A stretch of DNA of 64,000 nucleotides from Bacillota bacterium. GTDB taxonomy: Bacteria > Bacillota > Clostridia > TANB77 > CAG-465. Location: NCBI GenBank assembly GCA_023410645.1, contig JAEYPQ010000065.1, positions 124,001 through 188,000 of the forward strand. Direction: 5' to 3'. Position numbers and translations under genes: made by a program. The notes below the pieces were generated by a model. That model worked only from the letters and a program-made list of their open reading frames with translations. It made no database searches and was not told the DNA's origin. Below, one piece after another: positions 16,164-25,480 of this stretch. The first letter of the stretch is position 1. Each line of letters begins with the position of its first letter.

Positions 16164-17546
16164 ATGGCATCAAGTACAGTATTTTTTTGTAAAGAATGTG
16201 GATATGAAAGTGCTAAATGGCTTGGAAAATGTCCTGGATGTAATAGTTGGAATAGTTTTGTAGAAGAAAAAGTAAACAAAAAGTCATCTAGTTCAGCTGG
16301 AAAAAAGGGTATTTCTTCAACATTTAGTAATAATTCAGAAGTAAAAAAATTAAATGATATTGTTGTAAGTAAAAGTGTAAGAATAGATACTGGATTTGAT
16401 GAGTTAAATCGTGTTTTTGGTTCTGGTGTTGTTGAAGGTTCTCTCACTTTGATTGGTGGTGAACCAGGTATTGGTAAATCTACATTAATAATGCAGATTT
16501 GCAATAACTTAAGCAAACATGGTAAAATATTATATGTTTCTGGTGAAGAATCAGAAACTCAGATTAAATTAAGAGCAGATAGATTAAAAGTAAATTCTGA
16601 TAATATACTTTTTTTAAGTGAAACTAGTATATCTGAGATAGAAAGTAAAATAGAAAGTGTGGAACCTAAATTTTGTATAATTGATTCAATACAGACAATG
16701 TATGATGAAGAAATTTCGTCGGTTCCTGGTAGTATATCACAGGTAAAAGAAGTAACCGCAAGACTATTATATTTAGCGAAAAGACAAAATATAACTATTA
16801 TGGTAATAGGTCATGTTACTAAAGATGGAGTTATTGCTGGGCCAAGAATTCTAGAGCATATGGTAGATACTGTACTATATATTGAAGGAGAAAGATTTTT
16901 ATCACTTAGAGTTATTAGAGGTGTTAAAAATAGATTTGGATCTACAAATGAAATTGGTATATTTGATATGCAAGATATTGGAATGGTAGAAGTTAAAAAT
17001 GTATCAGAGCTATTTTTATCAGATACAAATAGCAAACTTGCTGGAACTGCAACAGTTGCAACAGTTGAAGGTACTTCTACAATCTTACTTGAGGTTCAAG
17101 CATTAACCTCTCATTCATATTATAACATGCCAAGAAGAGTTGGAAATGGAATAGATTTAAATAGGCTTAATATGATAATTGCGGTACTTGAGAAAAGATG
17201 TAAAATAAATTTAGGTACTCAAGATGTATATATAAATGTAATAGGTGGAATTAAGGTAGATGAACCTGCAGTTGATTTAGCTGTTGCCATGGCAATTATT
17301 TCTAGTAATAAAAATATTGCAATTGATAATAAGACTGTATTTATTGGAGAAATTGGTCTTACTGGTGAGATAAGAAGCATAAATAATATACAAAAGAGAG
17401 TAAAAGAAATAGAGAAAATGGGATACAAGAGAGTATTTGGAAACAAAAAACAAATGAATAGTTTAAAAGATGAATTTAAAGATTTAAAGATTGAACTTAT
17501 TGGCATAAGCACAATAGATGAAGCAATCACACAAGTTTTTAATTAA
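16164..17546 (+). CDS. radA: DNA repair protein RadA
   Basis: 460 residues. An N-terminal zinc finger (Cys9, Cys12, Cys23, Cys26) is followed by a RecA-like ATPase with Walker A at 98-107 (GGEPGIGKST), the RadA hallmark KNRFG, and a Lon-like C-terminal domain starting near 290. RadA drives branch migration at recombination intermediates. TAGGAGG lies upstream. disA follows 22 bases later, an arrangement conserved in Firmicutes. Complete. Confidence 0.97.
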   Translation: MASSTVFFCKECGYESAKWLGKCPGCNSWNSFVEEKVNKKSSSSAGKKGISSTFSNNSEVKKLNDIVVSKSVRIDTGFDELNRVFGSGVVEGSLTLIGGEPGIGKSTLIMQICNNLSKHGKILYVSGEESETQIKLRADRLKVNSDNILFLSETSISEIESKIESVEPKFCIIDSIQTMYDEEISSVPGSISQVKEVTARLLYLAKRQNITIMVIGHVTKDGVIAGPRILEHMVDTVLYIEGERFLSLRVIRGVKNRFGSTNEIGIFDMQDIGMVEVKNVSELFLSDTNSKLAGTATVATVEGTSTILLEVQALTSHSYYNMPRRVGNGIDLNRLNMIIAVLEKRCKINLGTQDVYINVIGGIKVDEPAVDLAVAMAIISSNKNIAIDNKTVFIGEIGLTGEIRSINNIQKRVKEIEKMGYKRVFGNKKQMNSLKDEFKDLKIELIGISTIDEAITQVFN

Positions 17547-17568
17547 TAATGGATAGGGGTGACTTTTT

Positions 17569-18642
17569 ATGGAACAAAAGGAAATGCTAGAGATACTAAA
17601 AATATTGGCTCCAGGTACGGCTTTAAGAGAAGGGCTTGATAATATACTTAAAGCGAAAACAGGTGCACTAATATATATAACTGATAGTGAAGAATCAATG
17701 AAAATAGTAGATGGTGGATTTAGAATAGATCAAGATTTTACACCAGCTAATATTTATGAACTAGCAAAGATGGATGGTGCAATAGTTGTAAGTAAAGACT
17801 TAAAAAAAATACTTATGGCAAATGTACAACTTACACCTGATCATAAAATAAGAACACTAGAAACTGGAACAAGACATAGGACAGCAGAACGCGTTGCAAA
17901 ACAGACTAATGAACTAGTTATATGTATTTCTCAAAGAAGGGGAATTATAACAATTTTTAAAGGTGATTTTAGATATGTTATTAATGAAACATCTTCTGTA
18001 TTAATGAGAGCAAATCAAACATTAGAAGCATTGGAAAAATATAAAACTGTATTTGATCATATGTTAAATATACTAAGTGAACATGAATTTGATGATATTG
18101 TTTCACTAGAAACTGTTGCTAATACAATTTATAGAAGTGAAATAATAATGCGTATGGAAGATGAAGTAAAAAGAAATATTATTGAACTTGGAAATGAAGG
18201 AAGGCTTGTTAATATACAACTTGAAGAGCTTATTGCAAATGTTGAGCAAGAAGAAGAACTTATAATACAAGATTACATGGTAGTAAAAAAGAAAAGTAAA
18301 GTTACAGCTGAGTCAATATTAGCTGAAATAAGAAAACTTGATAAGAAAGATCTTGTAATTGCAGAGAAGATAATAAAGGCACTTGGATATGATGTAAGTC
18401 CTGATATTTTAGATTTAAATGTATCTGCTAGAGGTTATAGAATACTTAATAAAGTCCCTAAAATGCCTATGTATGTAATAGAAAAAGTTGTTGAAGCTTT
18501 TGGAACTTTGCAAGGGGTATGTAGTGCAACAGTGGATGAACTTGATGACGTTGAAGGTATTGGGGAAATTAGAGCAAAAATAATAAATCAATCACTAAGA
18601 AGATTACAAGAACAATACATTTTAAAAGGCTATGATATATAG
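17569..18642 (+). CDS. disA: DNA integrity scanning diadenylate cyclase DisA
   Basis: 357 residues. The DAC domain contains the two catalytic motifs DGAIVVSKD and GTRHRTAER; a helical linker follows, then a C-terminal HhH DNA-binding domain (DELDDVEGIGEIRAKII). DisA makes cyclic di-AMP while scanning DNA. AGGGGTGA precedes the ATG. It is coupled to radA, which in Bacillus regulates it. Full length. Confidence 0.97.
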   Translation: MEQKEMLEILKILAPGTALREGLDNILKAKTGALIYITDSEESMKIVDGGFRIDQDFTPANIYELAKMDGAIVVSKDLKKILMANVQLTPDHKIRTLETGTRHRTAERVAKQTNELVICISQRRGIITIFKGDFRYVINETSSVLMRANQTLEALEKYKTVFDHMLNILSEHEFDDIVSLETVANTIYRSEIIMRMEDEVKRNIIELGNEGRLVNIQLEELIANVEQEEELIIQDYMVVKKKSKVTAESILAEIRKLDKKDLVIAEKIIKALGYDVSPDILDLNVSARGYRILNKVPKMPMYVIEKVVEAFGTLQGVCSATVDELDDVEGIGEIRAKIINQSLRRLQEQYILKGYDI

Positions 18643-18718
18643 AGAGATATAATTAATAATTAGTATATAAAATAAAATGCTACTTATAATAAGAACGTAT
18701 GAGGAGATAAATATATAC

Positions 18719-19612
18719 ATGGAAGAAATGGAATTTACTGAAAAATTAAAATATTATCAGAAAATGATAAATAGTAAACTTGAAGAATATTTTATTGATG
18801 ATAAATCACCTGAAAAATTATTAAGAGAATCTATGAGATATAGCCTGCTTGCAGGTGGTAAAAGATTAAGACCAATACTTTTAATTTCTAGCTATTTATT
18901 ATTTAAGCATAATTATGAAGAATGTATGCCTTTTGCAATAGCACTTGAAATGGTACATAATTTTTCACTTATACATGATGATTTACCATCAATTGATAAC
19001 GATGATTTTAGGCATAATAAACCAACTAATCATAAAGTATATGGTGATAGTACAGCTTTACTTGCAGGTGATGGTCTGTTAAATTACGCATATATAATTA
19101 TGTCTGAACAAATAATTAAAAATGATGTTAATATTTCAAGTAAAATAAGAGTATTTAATGAAATAAGTAAATCTATTGATAGAATGATAGTAGGTGAATA
19201 TGTAGATACATATTATGAAAATAAATCTATATCTGAAGATTTTCTTGATTATATGCATATTAATAAAACAGGTGCATTAATTGAATATCCTGTTAGAGCT
19301 GGTGCTATACTTGCTGGTGCAACAGAAGAAGATATTGAGAACTTATCAATATATGCTAGAAATATTGGACTTGCATTTCAAATAAAGGATGATATTTTAG
19401 CCGAAATTGGTGATGAAAAGATATTAGGAAAGCCTGTTGGAAATGATAGGAAAATGAAAAAATCTACATATGTTACTAAGTATGGATTAGAAAAAGCAAG
19501 TGAAATATTAGAAGATACAACTAAAGAGGCAGTGTCTGTTTTAAGTAAATATGGAGATAAAGGTGAATTTTTAAAAGAACTAGCTATATATATAAAAGAT
19601 AGACAAAAATAA
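18719..19612 (+). CDS. ispA: polyprenyl (farnesyl-type) diphosphate synthase
   Basis: 297 residues. It has the GGKRLRP motif at 46-52, the first Asp-rich motif DDLPSID at 87-93 and the second in IKDDILAEIGD, all needed for Mg-diphosphate binding, plus the KPVGND ending typical of short-chain enzymes. It extends DMAPP/IPP to farnesyl or geranyl diphosphate for undecaprenyl synthesis by the next gene, uppS. GAGGAG lies 13 bases before the ATG at 18719; the in-frame ATG at 18677 has no site. Chain length is inferred. Confidence 0.9.
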   Translation: MEEMEFTEKLKYYQKMINSKLEEYFIDDKSPEKLLRESMRYSLLAGGKRLRPILLISSYLLFKHNYEECMPFAIALEMVHNFSLIHDDLPSIDNDDFRHNKPTNHKVYGDSTALLAGDGLLNYAYIIMSEQIIKNDVNISSKIRVFNEISKSIDRMIVGEYVDTYYENKSISEDFLDYMHINKTGALIEYPVRAGAILAGATEEDIENLSIYARNIGLAFQIKDDILAEIGDEKILGKPVGNDRKMKKSTYVTKYGLEKASEILEDTTKEAVSVLSKYGDKGEFLKELAIYIKDRQK

Positions 19613-19627
19613 TTAGGGGAGAATTAA

Positions 19628-20335
19628 ATGGAAAAAATACCAGAAAAGGGACCCAAGCACATTGCAATTATTATGGATGGCAATAGGAGATGGGCAAAAA
19701 AGAATGGTTTACAAGCTATTGAAGGTCATAAGGCAGGGGCAAAAACTTTAAAAAGGATTGTAAACTATGCTTATGAGATTGGGCTTGAGAATTTAACTGT
19801 ATATGCATTTTCAACAGAAAATTGGAAAAGGCAAGAAAAAGAGATTAAAGCAATAATGAAGTTGCTTTATGATTATACAGAAGAAATAAAATCTGATAAG
19901 GATAAAGATATATGTGTAAAAATTTATGGTGATACATCAAAATTAAGTGAAAAGATAAAAAGGAATTTACAAATAATAGAAGAAAATTCTAAAGATAAAA
20001 AAAGATTAACTTTTGGAATTTGTTTTAATTATGGTGGAAGAGAAGAAATAATTAATGCTGTTAAAAATATATGTTTAGATGTAAAATCTGGAAGTGTATC
20101 AATAAATGAAATTGACGAAAATTTATTTAAAACTAAACTATATACTAAAGAGGTTCCAGATCCTGATCTTGTAATTAGAACGAGTGGAGAGTCTAGGACA
20201 AGCAATTTCCTCCCTTGGCAGACTGTATATTCAGAATTATATTTTCCTGATATATATTGGCCAGATTTTAATGAAAATGAATTAGATAAAGCTATCAATG
20301 AGTATATAAATAGAAATAGAAGATATGGTAAGTAA
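19628..20335 (+). CDS. uppS: undecaprenyl diphosphate synthase
   Basis: 235 residues. The N-terminal HIAIIMDGNRRWAKKNG carries the catalytic Asp17, followed by the HKAGAKTL and AFSTENWKR motifs and the closing DLVIRTSGE, SNFLPWQTVYSELYF. It is a cis-prenyltransferase that makes the lipid carrier for peptidoglycan. TAGGGGAG lies before the ATG. Fifteen bases after the polyprenyl synthase gene, so the two steps are co-expressed. Confidence 0.97.
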   Translation: MEKIPEKGPKHIAIIMDGNRRWAKKNGLQAIEGHKAGAKTLKRIVNYAYEIGLENLTVYAFSTENWKRQEKEIKAIMKLLYDYTEEIKSDKDKDICVKIYGDTSKLSEKIKRNLQIIEENSKDKKRLTFGICFNYGGREEIINAVKNICLDVKSGSVSINEIDENLFKTKLYTKEVPDPDLVIRTSGESRTSNFLPWQTVYSELYFPDIYWPDFNENELDKAINEYINRNRRYGK

Positions 20336-20440
20336 AATTACTTTAAAATATGTAAACTATTAGAATATTTTTTGCTAGAGCCTTATATATTTTTTAAAAT
20401 TAATTATTACCGAAAATAATGTTATTTTTTGCCTATTTCC

Positions 20441-20469
20441 TTTACATTCATCTTAATATATGGTATAAT
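20441..20469 (+). promoter_or_regulatory. promoter of carD
   Basis: TTTACA (20441-20446), 17-bp spacer, TATAAT (20464-20469). Confidence 0.75.
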
Positions 20470-20506
20470 ATTAGTGTGTTAATAATCAAGAAGGAGGAGG
20501 GAAACC

Positions 20507-21064
20507 ATGTTTAATATAGGTGATAAGGTAGTATATCCTATGCACGGAGCAGGTACAATCGAGTCTATCGAAGAAAAAGAAATGCTTGGCAATTCGGAGA
20601 ATTATTACATTATAAAAATGCCATTAGGTGAGATGAAACTAATGGTCCCAACAGAAAAAGCGGATGATATAGGAATTAGAGAGGTATCTAAAAAAGATGT
20701 ATCAGAAAAGGTTTTTTCCGTTCTTGAAAAGCCAAAAGATCCATATATTCATGATTCAAATTGGAGTAAAAGATACAATACCAATATTGATAAAATAAAA
20801 TCAGGGAATATTTTGGATGTTGCTGAAGTTGTAAGAGAATTATCACACAGACATATTGAAAGAGGACTTTCGATAGGAGAAAAGAAAATGTTAAATACAG
20901 CAAAAGATATTCTTTTAAGTGAATTGGTTTTATCTCAGAATATTAGTCAGCAAAATTTAGATGAAAAGATAGAAGAAACGATTAAAGTTTCTTATGAAGC
21001 AGGAATGAAAAGTGACAGTATTTTAAATACATCGGAGGCTGAGAATACCTCAACTCTTTTATAA
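20507..21064 (+). CDS. CarD family transcriptional regulator
   Basis: 185 residues. The N-terminal Tudor-like RNA-polymerase-interaction domain reads FNIGDKVVYPMHGAGTIESI, followed by KMPLGEMKLMVP, and a helical DNA-binding C-terminal domain with SHRHIERGLSIGEKKML. CarD proteins bind the beta subunit of RNA polymerase and stabilise open promoter complexes. AAGGAGGAGGG is a strong site. The last 30 residues are Ser/Thr/Glu-rich and look disordered. It has its own promoter and terminator. Confidence 0.92.
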   Translation: MFNIGDKVVYPMHGAGTIESIEEKEMLGNSENYYIIKMPLGEMKLMVPTEKADDIGIREVSKKDVSEKVFSVLEKPKDPYIHDSNWSKRYNTNIDKIKSGNILDVAEVVRELSHRHIERGLSIGEKKMLNTAKDILLSELVLSQNISQQNLDEKIEETIKVSYEAGMKSDSILNTSEAENTSTLL

Positions 21065-21098
21065 AATATATGTTTCAATATAGTTTTTTACTAAATAA

Positions 21099-21128
21099 AA
21101 ACATACAGCTAATAGCTGTATGTTTTTT
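21099..21128. terminator. bidirectional terminator after carD
   Basis: AAACATACAGCT (21099-21110), loop AAT, AGCTGTATGTTT (21114-21125), then TTTT; an A tract precedes it for the convergent gene. Confidence 0.92.
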
Positions 21129-21161
21129 TGTTATAAAATTATTTATAAAAATATTATATTT

Positions 21162-21683
21162 TTATTCACATACATGGAAACTAGACAGAAGTGGGTTTCC
21201 ATTTTGTTTTTCCTTTTGAATAGTTCTTTTTACTTCAGATGTATCAATAAGTGAAGCTAAACCTAATATCTCTAACTTAAAATTACTTTTATATTTTCTT
21301 CTTTTTTCATCTTCTCTATAGTAATTTACTGTTTCTTGCACAAAATCAGAAATGTATTTATTAATATATTCTTGTTGCTCATCAGAAACAGTAATAAGTC
21401 CATTTTGAGATTTATCTATAATGTCCATGAACATATTTATCTTATAAAGCTTCTCTAAATTTAGCATTGTTTTTTCTATAACTCTCATGTGTTCTTTTAA
21501 TTGATATAATTTTTGTGATTCTAATTTAAAGTAATTTGTGTTTAATACGTTAAGTTGTTTACTAATTAATGCTGTATAAAATGAATTTTCCCTTATTGCC
21601 GATGCCACAGTTTCAAGAGAACATCCAACTCCACCCAAGCCAAAACTTATAGTATCCTGCAAACCTTCATATCCAGTAGCCAT
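21162..21683 (-). CDS. hypothetical helical protein with Gly-rich N-terminus
   Basis: 173 residues. It starts MATGYEGLQDTISFGLGGVG and continues as amphipathic helices, including a likely coiled coil near 35-85 (Leu, Lys and Glu heptads). No membrane helix, no catalytic motif, family unknown. GGAGG lies upstream of the ATG at 21683 on the minus strand. It is convergent with carD and divergent from the MurE-type gene. Size and style resemble the unknown gene at 13548-14063, but I see no clear sequence identity. Confidence 0.7.
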   Translation of the reverse strand: MATGYEGLQDTISFGLGGVGCSLETVASAIRENSFYTALISKQLNVLNTNYFKLESQKLYQLKEHMRVIEKTMLNLEKLYKINMFMDIIDKSQNGLITVSDEQQEYINKYISDFVQETVNYYREDEKRRKYKSNFKLEILGLASLIDTSEVKRTIQKEKQNGNPLLSSFHVCE

Positions 21684-21829
21684 TGTAAAATCCTCCTTAA
21701 TAAATTTATTTTCGAAACAATATATTTTACGTAATCATTATATCAATTTTAGATCACAAAATCAATATAATTCAATAAGAATGAACATATTAATAAAACA
21801 TCATTTTATTTAGAATGAAAATGTATTGC

Positions 21830-21858
21830 TTGATTTTAAGTTAAGTTTGATGTATAAT
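21830..21858 (+). promoter_or_regulatory. promoter of the murE-like/ureohydrolase operon
   Basis: TTGATT (21830-21835), 17-bp spacer, TATAAT (21853-21858). Confidence 0.7.
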
Positions 21859-21898
21859 AACAAAGTAACCTAAAAAGGGTTATTTTGAGGTGATAATT

Positions 21899-23440
21899 TT
21901 GTTAAAATATAAAATTAAAGACTATATTAATATGTTAGAAAAAAATAATCAGTTAATTGAAACGATAAATTGTGATGACATACTAAAAGAAAAAGTTGAA
22001 TTATTATCATATAATTCTTCTGAAGTAGAAAAAGGTACTTTATTTGTATGTAAAGGATTTGGTAACAATTTCAAGGAAGAATATCTAAGAGATGCGATAA
22101 AATTTGGTGCTATTGCATATGTAAGTCAAGTAAAATATGATGTTGATATACCATGTATATTAGTAAATGATGGTTTTGTAGCACTTAGTATTTTGAGCAG
22201 TCTTTATTATGATAATCCATCAGAAAAACTAAATGTTATTGGTATTACAGGTACAAAAGGTAAATCTACTACTTCATATTATATTAAATATATATTGGAT
22301 GAATATGCAAGCTCTATGTTAAAAAAAGATACTGCAATAATTTCCTCAATTGATACTTATGATGGAGTTGAAAAATTTGAATCACATTTAACAACACCAG
22401 AATCACTAGATATGTATAGACATTTCTATAACGCAGTAAATAGTGGAATTGAAAATCTAGTAATGGAAGTTTCATCTCAAGCTTTAAAGATTGGTAGAGT
22501 GTATTCGCTTGACTTTGATATAGGACTATTTCTTAATATATCAGAAGATCACATAAGTCAAATTGAACATCCAGATTTTGATGATTATTTTAATTCAAAA
22601 TTAAAGATATTCAAAAAGACAAATGTAGCTTGTATAAATATGGATAGCGATATGTATGATAAAATAAAAGAATCAGCAAATGAAGGAGCAAAAAAAGTTA
22701 TAACTTTTTCTTGTAAGAATTATAATGCAGATATTTTTGCATATGACATTAGAAAAGATGGATTTAATACAGTATTTAAAGTTAGGACGCCATCTTATGA
22801 TAGAGAGTTCATATTAACAATGCCTGGTTTATTTAATGTTGAAAATGCACTTGCGGCAATTTCAGTAGCATATGTTATGGAAATTCCAGAAAAGTATATA
22901 TATATGGGTCTTCAAAAGGCAAGATCGAGTGGAAGAATGGAAATTTACCATTCAAAAGACGAAAGAATTATAGCTTTAGTTGATTATGCACATAACAAAT
23001 TATCATTTGAAAAATTATATGAATCTACAAAAAGTGAGTATCCAGACAGAAGGATTATTACTGTATTTGGATGTCCAGGTAAAAAAGCATATTTAAGAAG
23101 AAGAGATTTAGGATTACTTTCAGGTAAGAATTCTGATAAAGTATTTTTAACTGCAGAAGATCCAGGATATGAACCAGTAGATGAAATTAGTAGAGAAATT
23201 GCGAAATACGTTGAGGAATATACTACAAATTATGAAATGATAGAAGATAGAGGAGAAGCAATTAAAGCTGCAATTGAAGATGCAATTAATTATGAAGGAA
23301 AGACTATAATATTGATTACAGGAAAAGGTAATGAAACAAGACAAAAAATAGGATCTGAATATGTACCTTGCAAAACAGATGTTGAATATTCAAGGATGTA
23401 TTTGGAAGAATATGATAAAAAAATGGAGGAAAGAAAATAA
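21899..23440 (+). CDS. murE: MurE-type UDP-MurNAc-peptide ligase, not of the DAP type
   Basis: 513 residues with the three Mur-ligase domains. The P-loop is GTKGKST (118-124), a variant seen in lysine-type MurE rather than the GTNGKTT of DAP-type enzymes. The central domain has TTPESLDMYRHF and EVSSQALKIGRV, and the C-terminal domain VDYAHNKLSFEKL. Where DAP-type MurE has DNPR, this protein has EDPGYEP, so the Arg that binds meso-DAP is missing. It should add a third-position amino acid other than DAP, perhaps Lys or Orn, or be a paralog. TTG 21899 is preferred, with GAGGTGA upstream; GTG 21890 overlaps that site. Confidence 0.85.
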   Translation: MLKYKIKDYINMLEKNNQLIETINCDDILKEKVELLSYNSSEVEKGTLFVCKGFGNNFKEEYLRDAIKFGAIAYVSQVKYDVDIPCILVNDGFVALSILSSLYYDNPSEKLNVIGITGTKGKSTTSYYIKYILDEYASSMLKKDTAIISSIDTYDGVEKFESHLTTPESLDMYRHFYNAVNSGIENLVMEVSSQALKIGRVYSLDFDIGLFLNISEDHISQIEHPDFDDYFNSKLKIFKKTNVACINMDSDMYDKIKESANEGAKKVITFSCKNYNADIFAYDIRKDGFNTVFKVRTPSYDREFILTMPGLFNVENALAAISVAYVMEIPEKYIYMGLQKARSSGRMEIYHSKDERIIALVDYAHNKLSFEKLYESTKSEYPDRRIITVFGCPGKKAYLRRRDLGLLSGKNSDKVFLTAEDPGYEPVDEISREIAKYVEEYTTNYEMIEDRGEAIKAAIEDAINYEGKTIILITGKGNETRQKIGSEYVPCKTDVEYSRMYLEEYDKKMEERK

Positions 23441-23441
23441 A

Positions 23442-24395
23442 ATGAAATATGAAGAAGATATGATACACTCAGGTATAGCAACATTTTTAGCTAGTGAATA
23501 TGTTACATTAGATGAAGCAAAAAAATATGATGTATCAGTTATTGGTTTACCAGTTGATATGGGACTTACATATAGAAGTGGAGCAGCAGAGGCACCTAGA
23601 AAAATTAGAGAATGTTCTATGTGGAAAAAAATAGATGGTATGGAATGCTATGATTATGATAACAGAAAGTATGTAAAAACTAATGATTTGAAAGTTTGTG
23701 ATTTAGGTGATATGAATATATGGCATGGTGATATGGAAAAAACACAAACTGCAATAAAGGAAACTATATCTAAAATAAGAGAAGGATCATTTCCAGTTAT
23801 ATTAGGTGGAGATCATTCAATTACTTATGGATCGTTTATAGGAGTAAAAGAAGGTGGAAAGTATAATAAAGTTGGATTAATTCAATTTGATGCTCATAAT
23901 GATACAGAACCTGATACACCTTTCTTTTCAAGAATAAATCATAGTAATCAATTTACAAACCTTATAAAAGAAGGTTATTTAGATGGTAAAGATATGCTTA
24001 CAATAGGCCTAAGAGGTCTTTGCAATAGAGTATGGAATGATTTTGCAGAAGAACATGGAATAACAATATATACAGCAAACGAATTTAATAGAATGACTTC
24101 AGATGAAATGGTAAAAGTTATAAAAGATAAATTCGAAGGATATGACGCTGTATATGTTACATTTGATATGGATTCACTTGAGGCAGCATATAGTGAGGGA
24201 ACAGGTACACCAAAATATAACGGAATAAATGGATTAAAAGCTTTAGAAGTATTAAGAGGACTTAATAATATAAATGTAGTGGCTTTTGATTTAGTAGAAC
24301 TAAGTCCAGCACATGATACAACTGGTATAACCGCATTTATGGCTTGGGAAGTTCTATATAACTTTTTAGCTGTAGGATATAAAAAAGGAAATTAA
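23442..24395 (+). CDS. ureohydrolase (agmatinase/arginase family)
   Basis: 317 residues. All six Mn ligands of the family are present: His125 in GGDHS, Asp150, His152 and Asp154 in DAHND, and Asp242 and Asp244 in FDMDS, plus Glu286 in ELSPAHDTTG. The enzyme would cleave a guanidino compound to urea and an amine; agmatine, arginine or a relative cannot be told apart by eye. The ATG follows the murE stop by one base, and its GGAGGA lies inside murE, so translation is coupled. This link suggests a product used by, or balanced with, the ligase. Confidence 0.85.
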   Translation: MKYEEDMIHSGIATFLASEYVTLDEAKKYDVSVIGLPVDMGLTYRSGAAEAPRKIRECSMWKKIDGMECYDYDNRKYVKTNDLKVCDLGDMNIWHGDMEKTQTAIKETISKIREGSFPVILGGDHSITYGSFIGVKEGGKYNKVGLIQFDAHNDTEPDTPFFSRINHSNQFTNLIKEGYLDGKDMLTIGLRGLCNRVWNDFAEEHGITIYTANEFNRMTSDEMVKVIKDKFEGYDAVYVTFDMDSLEAAYSEGTGTPKYNGINGLKALEVLRGLNNINVVAFDLVELSPAHDTTGITAFMAWEVLYNFLAVGYKKGN

Positions 24396-24443
24396 AAAAT
24401 AAACTGTGAAAAATAAATTATATATTTTTCACAGTTTATTTTT
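24395..24443. terminator. very strong bidirectional terminator
   Basis: A perfect 20-bp stem between 24395-24414 and 24424-24443, with core AAACTGTG/CACAGTTT and A/T tracts at both ends. It serves the ureohydrolase operon and the convergent tetR gene. Confidence 0.95.
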
Positions 24444-24461
24444 ATTAATAGTAATAATAAA

Positions 24462-25067
24462 TTATAATATTAATCCAGTAATAGTTTTAATTACAATTTC
24501 TTTCATTTTTTCATAATCCATGTTTGGATGTTTGTGATATATAATTTCATGACATAAATTATCAATTAAGTTAAGTGATATGTGGACTTTTTCTGCCAAA
24601 TTATCACTTTTAATATTATTTTTCAAAAGAAATTTGGTTATTTTATCTGATATATATAATTCATATTGTTTAAAAAAATCAGCAATTTCTTTATCTGAAT
24701 GGATCATAGAAGTTATTTCTTCATGTGCAGTTTCAGAAAGTTTATGATTATTTATAAATTTTAATATCATATCATCTAAAATTTGGTCAAAATTATTATT
24801 ATTAATTTCCATATTATCAGGTAAAACTATCATTGGAAAAAATATTGAATTTGCATAAATTTTCATACCTTCAATAAATATATCGTGTTTATCTTTGAAA
24901 TATTGATAAACAATACCAGTTGAAACACCAGCTACTTTTGCAATTTCAGCACTATTAGTATTATGATATCCCTTGCTGCAAATTAAATCAAATCCAGCTT
25001 TTATTATTTTACTTTTTTTACTTATTGAGCGATTTTGAATCGGGATTCTGACACTATTTGAAGTCAT
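24462..25067 (-). CDS. TetR family transcriptional regulator
   Basis: About 201 residues. The N-terminal helix-turn-helix is typical: KIIKAGFDLICSKGYHNTNS, then EIAKVAGVSTGIVYQYFKDK. The C-terminal ligand domain is helical and undefined. The ATG at 25067 is used; an in-frame GTG at 25079 lies almost on the AAAGGA site. The target is unknown: neighbours are the ureohydrolase operon and a Cys-rich miniprotein. Confidence 0.88.
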   Translation of the reverse strand: MTSNSVRIPIQNRSISKKSKIIKAGFDLICSKGYHNTNSAEIAKVAGVSTGIVYQYFKDKHDIFIEGMKIYANSIFFPMIVLPDNMEINNNNFDQILDDMILKFINNHKLSETAHEEITSMIHSDKEIADFFKQYELYISDKITKFLLKNNIKSDNLAEKVHISLNLIDNLCHEIIYHKHPNMDYEKMKEIVIKTITGLIL

Positions 25068-25141
25068 AAGTATGCTCACATCCTTTCAGTTATGATATTT
25101 TTATATTTATTATAATTCATCATATATAAAATGTCAAATAT

Positions 25142-25180
25142 AAAAATACTTATCAAATATAAAATTTGATAAGTATTTTT
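25142..25180 (-). terminator. terminator of the Cys-rich miniprotein gene
   Basis: A 17-bp perfect stem, 25142-25158 with 25164-25180, flanked by A and T tracts. It lies just beyond the stop of the minus-strand gene at 25194. Confidence 0.88.
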
Positions 25181-25193
25181 AAAAAAGTGTGAA

Positions 25194-25385
25194 TTATTTT
25201 TTAAATTTATTTTCATATATTTTCCGGATGTTGTTAGGTAATAAACCATTATTAAATTGTTTCTCAAATTCATCATAACCTATTTTTAATATATATTCAT
25301 TTAAAATTTTACAGGGGCAGTTACTTTGGCAATTTTTGCAATTTTCTGAATCCGCCTTTAATTTTTCGATATTCTGTCTTATCAT
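25194..25385 (-). CDS. Cys-rich miniprotein, unknown function
   Basis: 63 residues with a Cys cluster CKNCQSNCPC near 16-25 (C-x2-C-x3-C-x-C), suggesting metal or Fe-S binding; the rest is Lys- and Asn-rich. GGAGGT lies upstream of the ATG at 25385, a good promoter is present (25447-25419) and a terminator follows, so it is a real gene despite its size. Arg54 is encoded by CGG (plus-strand 25224-25226), one of the few ordinary in-frame CGG codons here. It diverges from gpmA. Confidence 0.75.
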   Translation of the reverse strand: MIRQNIEKLKADSENCKNCQSNCPCKILNEYILKIGYDEFEKQFNNGLLPNNIRKIYENKFKK

Positions 25386-25418
25386 TTGTCTTGACCTCCA
25401 ATATGTTTTTAGAATAAA

Positions 25419-25447
25419 ATTATAACATTACTTTTTTATTAAGTCAA
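25419..25447 (-). promoter_or_regulatory. promoter of the Cys-rich miniprotein gene
   Basis: On the minus strand: TTGACT (25447-25442), 17-bp spacer, TATAAT (25424-25419). Confidence 0.75.
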
Positions 25448-25480
25448 CAAAATATGAAAAATAATTCATGTTTTGTTGAC
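25443..25480. promoter_or_regulatory. dyad joining two divergent -35 boxes (possible operator)
   Basis: GTCAACAAAATATGAA (25443-25458) and TTCATGTTTTGTTGAC (25465-25480) form a 16-bp inverted repeat with one mismatch and a 6-base centre. Each outer end forms most of a -35 box of a divergent promoter. Confidence 0.6.

Noticed and set aside
25076..25276. Minus-strand ORF overlapping the Cys-rich miniprotein, as a +1 continuation after its CGG codon
   Set aside because: The shifted product would run through a 17-bp terminator hairpin and into the tetR start, and it looks like non-coding AT-rich translation.
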